From: Tardiphaga robiniae
Lineage (GTDB): Bacteria > Pseudomonadota > Alphaproteobacteria > Rhizobiales > Xanthobacteraceae
Assembly (NCBI RefSeq): GCF_001618955.1
Contig: NZ_LVYV01000045.1
Location: forward strand, 273,645-337,644
Direction of reading: 5' to 3'
DNA length: 64,000 nt
The notes under the pieces: generated by a model
What the model was told of the DNA's origin: nothing
Database searches by the model: none
Seen by the model: the letters and a program-made list of their open reading frames with translations, nothing else
Translations under genes and position numbers: made by a program
In this document: piece after piece, positions 59,683 through 64,000 of the stretch
Numbering within the stretch: position 1 is the first letter of the stretch
Layout: each line of letters begins with the position of its first letter

Positions 59683-60963
59683 TTACAGCGCCTCGACGCC
59701 GCACCATTCGGCGATGAACAGTGCCGTGGCCTTCGTCGACTTCCGCAACGACTCCAGATCGACAAATTCGTTGAAGCCGTGCATCGCCTGCCCGTCCGCG
59801 CCGAAGCACAGGCTGGGGATACCGTAGTTCAACCCGTAGAAGCGCGTGTCGGTGAGCGCGGTGAAGACGAGATCCGGCGTCGCGCCGCCATAGACGGCGT
59901 CATAGCCTTTGGCGAAGGCGGCTTCAGGTGCGGCGGAATCCTTCAGCTCGTAAACTTCCGACAGGAAGCCCGACCACTCCACAACAGGCGGGTTGTTGGA
60001 CAGGAAGCGATGGCCACGCGAGGCGTTGCTGATGCAGGCGAGAATCTCCGCCTGGCAATCCTTCACCGACCAGCCCGGCAGGATAGCGATGCGGCAATCG
60101 ACGTCGCACCATGCCGGCACGCTGGATGCCCAATCGCCGCCCTTGATGATGCCCGGGTTGAAATTGATCGGATGGTTCACCGCCTTGAAGTGCGGATCGG
60201 CTTCCGCGCGCTTATTCCATTCGATCTCGAGTTGCTCGACCGCATGGATCAGATGATAGGCGGCAGTAATGGCATTAGAGCCGGAGCCAGCTTCGAACAC
60301 ATGCACCGGGAAGCCACGCACCTTCAGACGAAACCAGATCACGCCGACCTGCGAACGCACCATCTTACCCGACGTGGGTTCGGGAATGAAGCACGCATCG
60401 GCACGGTAGCCGCGCTGCAAGGTCGAGAGCGCACCGACACCGGTGCTCTCTTCTTCGATCACCGACTGGAAGTGAATGCGCGCGGTCGGCTTGAGGCCAG
60501 CGGCCTTGATCGCATCCAGCGCATAGAGCGCGCCGATGGTGCCCGACTTCATGTCGCAGGCGCCGCGGCCATACATCTTGCCGTCCTTGATAACAGGCGA
60601 GAACGGCGGATTATCCCACATGTCCAATGGTCCGACCGGCACCACATCGCAGTGGCCCTGCAGGATCAGCGATTTGCCGGCATTGGTCGTCGGCCGATAG
60701 GTGCCGACGACCGAGCGCGCCTTCGAGAAGTCATGCTCGATCATGCCGACGCCGCGCAGATCCTTCAGCTCATCCATATTGATGTGCCAGTCGTCGACCT
60801 CATAGCCGCGCTCACGCAGGAGGTCGCCGATCATGTCCTGGCACGGGCCTTCGGCGCCGCGGGTCGAGGGTATCGCAACGAAATCCCGGGTGGTGGCGAG
60901 TTGCGCGTCGAAAGCAGCATCGACGGCGTCCAGGATCTTGCGTTGCGTATCGGCGGCAGTCAT
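59683..60963 (-). CDS. M20 family deacylase (ArgE/DapE-like)
   Basis: The 426-residue protein has the M20 zinc residues: LILQGHCDVVPVG (His, Asp), MYGRGACDMKSGTIGAL (Asp), FQSVIEEESTGVGAL (Glu general base) and a late TDTRFYGLNYGIPSLCFGADGQAMHGFNE with final His ligand, in outline. The dimerisation lid lies at about 210-320. It would deacylate N-acyl amino acids; exact substrate unclear. No arg or dap genes are adjacent. Confidence 0.9.
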   Translation of the reverse strand: MTAADTQRKILDAVDAAFDAQLATTRDFVAIPSTRGAEGPCQDMIGDLLRERGYEVDDWHINMDELKDLRGVGMIEHDFSKARSVVGTYRPTTNAGKSLILQGHCDVVPVGPLDMWDNPPFSPVIKDGKMYGRGACDMKSGTIGALYALDAIKAAGLKPTARIHFQSVIEEESTGVGALSTLQRGYRADACFIPEPTSGKMVRSQVGVIWFRLKVRGFPVHVFEAGSGSNAITAAYHLIHAVEQLEIEWNKRAEADPHFKAVNHPINFNPGIIKGGDWASSVPAWCDVDCRIAILPGWSVKDCQAEILACISNASRGHRFLSNNPPVVEWSGFLSEVYELKDSAAPEAAFAKGYDAVYGGATPDLVFTALTDTRFYGLNYGIPSLCFGADGQAMHGFNEFVDLESLRKSTKATALFIAEWCGVEAL

Positions 60964-61019
60964 TCGGCAGGATCCAGTTGAGACTAAGAGGTCGTGAATG
61001 CCGCCACCCTAGCCCGATC

Positions 61020-61772
61020 TCAACTTGCCGGGTATTGCAGAAAATAGGCATCTGTCAGTGCATCTTCGAGCAGCCGCCCTTCCGAATATGCTTGCAAGGA
61101 TGCAGGCCGCTCGACACCGGGCAACAGCCGCGGACACGGCTCCGGCGCACCGATCACCGTCTTCACCGGAATGCGTTCGGCATAGATCGGCAGTTCGTAA
61201 TCCTCGTCGTCATCGGCGACGCCCTTGGCGCGGATCTTTGCCGATGCCTCCTCGATCTCCATGGCGATAAAGGATGTCGCCTTCATTTCCTGCGCCGTGG
61301 TCTCGCGCAAACTGGCGGTGCGATCCGGGAAGAAGCGGTCGACCATCGCAATGCCCGCCCGCTCCTTCTCCTCGGGATCGGTGACCAGATAGGCGTTTCC
61401 GAACGCCATCACCGCACGGTAGTCCGCCGAATGATTGAAGCCGCAGCGCGCCAGCACGAGGCTGTCGAGAAAGGCTACCGTGAGACAGACGCGCTGCTGC
61501 GCGGTCTGGTTCTTCAGCATGCGGCTGGCACTGCTCCCGTGCCAGTACAACTTGGTACCTTCGCGCCAGAAGAATGTCGGCGTGCAGTAGGGCTGGCCGT
61601 CGATGACGTAGGAGACGTGGCACATCATCGATGCGTCCAGAATTTTATGCACGGTCTCGTGGTCGTAGAAGCCGCGGTCATGTCGTCGCTTCACGCGATT
61701 GCGCGCCGTGAGCGGATATGACGCGGTGTCTGCATTCGTCGGCTCAGCGGTCTTCAGTTCGGCTGTGGTCAC
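61020..61772 (-). CDS. Pyridoxamine 5'-phosphate oxidase-related protein
   Basis: The 250-residue protein has the FMN-binding split-barrel pattern: NRVKRRHDRGFYDHETVHKI, ASMMCHVSYVIDGQPYCTPTFF in outline, and LYWHGSSASRMLKN with the downstream VCLTVAFLDSLVLARCGFNHS. This group is called PNPOx-like and may be a flavin-dependent reductase rather than a true PdxH. It is divergent from a MocR-type regulator with a 73-base spacer, the usual setting for PLP-linked control. Confidence 0.87.
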   Translation of the reverse strand: MTTAELKTAEPTNADTASYPLTARNRVKRRHDRGFYDHETVHKILDASMMCHVSYVIDGQPYCTPTFFWREGTKLYWHGSSASRMLKNQTAQQRVCLTVAFLDSLVLARCGFNHSADYRAVMAFGNAYLVTDPEEKERAGIAMVDRFFPDRTASLRETTAQEMKATSFIAMEIEEASAKIRAKGVADDDEDYELPIYAERIPVKTVIGAPEPCPRLLPGVERPASLQAYSEGRLLEDALTDAYFLQYPAS

Positions 61773-61845
61773 GGCAATTCCCCGTCAATTGGAAGCGTTC
61801 GAATGTGTTGTACCCGTCCATTTGGCCTGCGATAGTGCCAATTCA

Positions 61846-63339
61846 ATGCGAAAAATTCCGACCAATTCGGCGAAGCCAATTCCGAAGAGCGAGCTGCCGC
61901 TCGATCTTACTGGCGCGCATATCACTGAGGGAGCCTCCTCACAGGACCGGCTCTATCAGGCGCTGTGCCACGCCATCACCGGCGGCGTCGCCAAGCCCGG
62001 CGCAGCGCTGCCGCCGTCACGTATTCTCGCAAAACAAACCGGCTTTCAGCGCAATGCCGTCACCAATGCCTATGAGCGTCTGATCGCCGATGGCTTTGCC
62101 GTCGCACGCGTCGGCTCCGGCACCTTCGTCGCCGCGCGAATCCCAACGCGGGTCGGCAGCAAGCCGACTAAGGCCATCACCATCGACGCGCCGCAGCGGG
62201 GCACGCTCGCTCTTGGTTGCACGCATATCGACGAACAGGCGCTGCGCCGGTTTCGCGTTTTCGCCGGCCGCCGCTTGCGCGCCTTCGGCAGCGAGCATCT
62301 GCATTACGGCGATCCCCGCGGCAGCTATGAACTACGCACCGCGATTGCCAATCACCTTCTGTCGGCGCGCGGGCTGCGCTGCGATCCCGATCAGATCATG
62401 CTGACATCGGGCACACAGCATGGGCTGCGCATCGTGCTGTCAGCCATCCTCAAACCGGGTGAGCAGATCTGGTGCGAGGACCCTGGCTACCCCGCCGCAC
62501 GAAAATCGATCGAACATTGCGGCGCGCGGCCGGTGTCCGTGCCGGTCGATGACTTCGGCCTGATCGTCGCCAGGGGGCGCACGGCCGCACCTAATGCGCG
62601 CGCGGCCTATGTCACGCCGTCGCACCAGTTTCCGCTTGGGGTACAAATGGCGATGCCGCGGCGTCTAGAACTGCTGGACTGGGCGAAAGACGCCGGCGCC
62701 TGGGTCTTCGAGGACGATTACGACAGTGAGTTTCGCTATGATGGCGCGCCGCTGCTCTCGCTCGCCGGCATCGATCACCTGCAACGCGTGATCTATATGG
62801 GCACGTTTGCCAAGACCCTGTTTCCCGGTCTGCGCATTGGCTACTGCGCCCTGCCCGAGCGCCTGATTGGCCCGGTCACGATGGCGCGCGCGGCGATGGA
62901 CCGCTTTCCCGGCACATTGATGGAAGGCGCCGTCGCCGACATGTTGAACTCCGGCGCCTTCGCAGCCAACCTGCGCAAGATGCGGAACATCTATCGCGAG
63001 GCGCGCGACGCTCTGGCGACGACGTTGACGGATGCGTCAGACGGGCAACTGACGGTCCCGGTGCCATCACAGGGCCTGCATCTGGTGGCGAAGTTCGCAC
63101 CCGCGACGTCGCTCGAGATCGCTTCGCAAGCCAAGGCCGCAGCCGGCGTCGAGGGCTGGTTGCTTGCCGACACCTATCTGCGCGCCCGCCCTGCCCCGGG
63201 ATTTGTGCTCGGCTTCGCTGGCCATCCCATTCGTGAGCTTGTCACATCGGCGGAAAGACTGGCGAAAGCCTCAACAGCGAGTTTGCGCGCGCACCGCAAG
63301 ACCGCGGCAAAGACGCGTGGAACCCGCACAGGGGGCTAG
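61846..63339 (+). CDS. MocR-type regulator (GntR HTH plus aminotransferase domain)
   Basis: The 497-residue protein joins an N-terminal GntR HTH (DRLYQALCHAITGGVAKPGA, LPPSRILAKQTGFQRNAVTN) with a class I aminotransferase-like domain: LTSGTQHGLRIVLSAIL, AYVTPSHQFPLGVQMAMPRR, WVFEDDYDSEFRYDG and the PLP lysine in YMGTFAKTLFPGLRIGYCAL. Such MocR/PdxR proteins use PLP as an effector and control vitamin B6 or amino-acid genes. The start MRKIPTN is chosen; upstream frame is not family-like. The divergent PNPOx-like gene is the likely target. Confidence 0.9.
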   Translation: MRKIPTNSAKPIPKSELPLDLTGAHITEGASSQDRLYQALCHAITGGVAKPGAALPPSRILAKQTGFQRNAVTNAYERLIADGFAVARVGSGTFVAARIPTRVGSKPTKAITIDAPQRGTLALGCTHIDEQALRRFRVFAGRRLRAFGSEHLHYGDPRGSYELRTAIANHLLSARGLRCDPDQIMLTSGTQHGLRIVLSAILKPGEQIWCEDPGYPAARKSIEHCGARPVSVPVDDFGLIVARGRTAAPNARAAYVTPSHQFPLGVQMAMPRRLELLDWAKDAGAWVFEDDYDSEFRYDGAPLLSLAGIDHLQRVIYMGTFAKTLFPGLRIGYCALPERLIGPVTMARAAMDRFPGTLMEGAVADMLNSGAFAANLRKMRNIYREARDALATTLTDASDGQLTVPVPSQGLHLVAKFAPATSLEIASQAKAAAGVEGWLLADTYLRARPAPGFVLGFAGHPIRELVTSAERLAKASTASLRAHRKTAAKTRGTRTGG

Positions 63340-63460
63340 AACTTGAGGCTGGCTGGCACTCAATGCCGGTGACCGCTGCGCTTCTAGAATCGGATGCGCA
63401 TCCCTACAATCCGGGCAGACAAAATGCCCGGCAGGCAGATCTGCCCCCAACGGAGACCTC

Positions 63461-63613
63461 ATGTCCGGCAATCGCAACGTGCTCTATCTGATCATCGGCG
63501 CGCTGATCGTCGGCATCGGCGTGCTCGGCTACAATCTCTACCAGACCAAGAAAGAACCCAGCGGGCTGCAGATCAATGTCGGCCCCGACGGCCTCAAGAT
63601 TCAGAACAAGTAA
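63461..63613 (+). CDS. Small membrane-anchored protein (50 residues)
   Basis: The ORF encodes a short N-terminus (MSGNRNVLY), one membrane helix (LIIGALIVGIGVLGYNLY) and a polar tail QTKKEPSGLQINVGPDGLKI. GGAG lies six to seven bases before the ATG. It precedes the next small gene by 13 bases. Compact proteins of this form are common in the group; function unknown. Confidence 0.7.
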   Translation: MSGNRNVLYLIIGALIVGIGVLGYNLYQTKKEPSGLQINVGPDGLKIQNK

Positions 63614-63626
63614 CAAAGGTCGCACA

Positions 63627-63872
63627 ATGCGCTCGGCAATCTGGCTATCAGGAATTCTGGCTTCGCTTGCGCTGGCAACGCCGGCGCTGGCGATCGATCA
63701 GGTCAACCGCGAACAGGACATCGTTGATGTTCGCCTCGGCCAGCGCATTCTGGTCGACGACGGCTCTTGCCCCACCGGCCAGATCAAGGAAGTGTCCGGC
63801 ACGACGCTGAGCACGTCCGGTGTGACGCGTGTTCGCAAATGCGTTCCCCGCGCGGGCACCAAGACGCGCTAG
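63627..63872 (+). CDS. Small exported protein (DUF6719-like)
   Basis: The 81-residue protein has a signal peptide (MRSAIWLSGILASLALATPALA) and a short mature part, REQDIVDVRLGQRILVDDGS, CPTGQIKEVSGTTLSTSGV, TRVRKCVPR, with one Cys pair. It belongs with a family of small secreted proteins of Bradyrhizobium relatives whose role is unknown. It is coupled to the 50-residue gene upstream. Confidence 0.72.
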   Translation: MRSAIWLSGILASLALATPALAIDQVNREQDIVDVRLGQRILVDDGSCPTGQIKEVSGTTLSTSGVTRVRKCVPRAGTKTR

Positions 63873-63948
63873 GGCCAATCGACATTGAGGATTCCCAAGA
63901 GGTCTAATCGCTGATTCATAGGGTTCCGTGATTTGGACGGAGCATGTG

Positions 63949-64000
63949 ATGGCGACGAAGCGCTACGAATTGAACGAGGCGCAGTGGTTGAAGATTTCGC
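63949..64000 (+). mobile_element. Left end of a probable IS5-family transposase gene (partial)
   Basis: From ATG at 63949 the frame reads MATKRYELNEAQWLKIS to the right edge, the usual start of IS5-group transposases (RYELSDAQWxxI). The element's left end should lie within about 63885-63925, where GAGGTCTAATCG could be the terminal repeat. Only 17 codons are visible, so the family is tentative. Confidence 0.6.

Noticed and set aside
1..64000. CRISPR arrays, rRNA, tRNA, prophage, toxin-antitoxin pair, biosynthetic cluster
   Set aside because: No regularly spaced repeats, no conserved RNA gene sequence and no such gene sets were recognised anywhere in the window.

Overview
The window looks like chromosomal DNA of an alphaproteobacterium of the Bradyrhizobium/Rhodopseudomonas/Afipia/Tardiphaga group (Nitrobacteraceae). 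The pointers are high GC with strong G/C bias at third codon positions, three solitary Bug-type (TTT) solute receptors, a BJP-1-like subclass B3 metallo-beta-lactamase, a DUF2161 nuclease-fold protein, a MEKHLA protein and inverted 'GTCATTCCGGG' dispersed repeats. Genus is inference. I see no rRNA, tRNA, CRISPR array, prophage or plasmid replication gene. Only the last ~50 bases touch a probable insertion sequence.

Left block (1-9574, all minus strand) is a metal and oxyanion resistance region. It holds a czcCBA/cusCBA-type RND efflux operon (the pump gene runs off the left edge), a small exported HCHGC protein, a Cj0069-type ATP-grasp protein, a tandem DUF1259 protein, a chimeric ORF in which the first half of a rhodanese is fused to a small exported protein, a SnoaL-like protein, an MFS transporter and a ChrB N-domain protein. 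No chrA is present.

The middle (9767-32714) is mixed metabolism and defence: nitroreductase, lactate permease, amidase, patatin lipoprotein, a divergent cupin-XRE regulator and omega-aminotransferase, a DMT exporter with Lrp regulator, a MerR regulator and CDF exporter sharing a textbook MerR operator, a solitary Bug receptor after an 838-base gene-free stretch with degenerate repeats, a zinc metallopeptidase, the B3 beta-lactamase, a GFA protein, an MFS protein, a YghU-type glutathione enzyme, a PsiF-like peptide, a group III truncated haemoglobin, and a class II aldolase with a second Bug receptor.

The next block (32877-53407) is rich in drug export: an EmrE-like SMR pump, two separate AcrAB-type RND pairs each with a divergent TetR regulator and a visible operator candidate, and two MFS exporters followed by a short-chain dehydrogenase. 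Between the RND pairs lie DUF1697, MEKHLA, MOSC, CPBP, Sel1 and GrlR-like proteins, a third Bug receptor, and a pseudogene of an exported SspB-like protein split by one TAA codon.

The right end (53409-64000) holds a DEAD-box helicase with a DbpA domain and a KP-repeat tail, MgtC, DUF2161, GNAT, PaaI thioesterase, a BtuF-like protein, an M20 deacylase, a PNPOx-like protein divergent from a MocR regulator, two small exported or membrane proteins, and the start of a transposase. The observations most worth a second look are the rhodanese chimera, the nonsense-split exported SspB-like gene, the MFS gene with no ordinary start codon at its Shine-Dalgarno site, and the uncharacterised codirectional resistance block. 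I did not find a clearly new multi-gene defence or mobile system.
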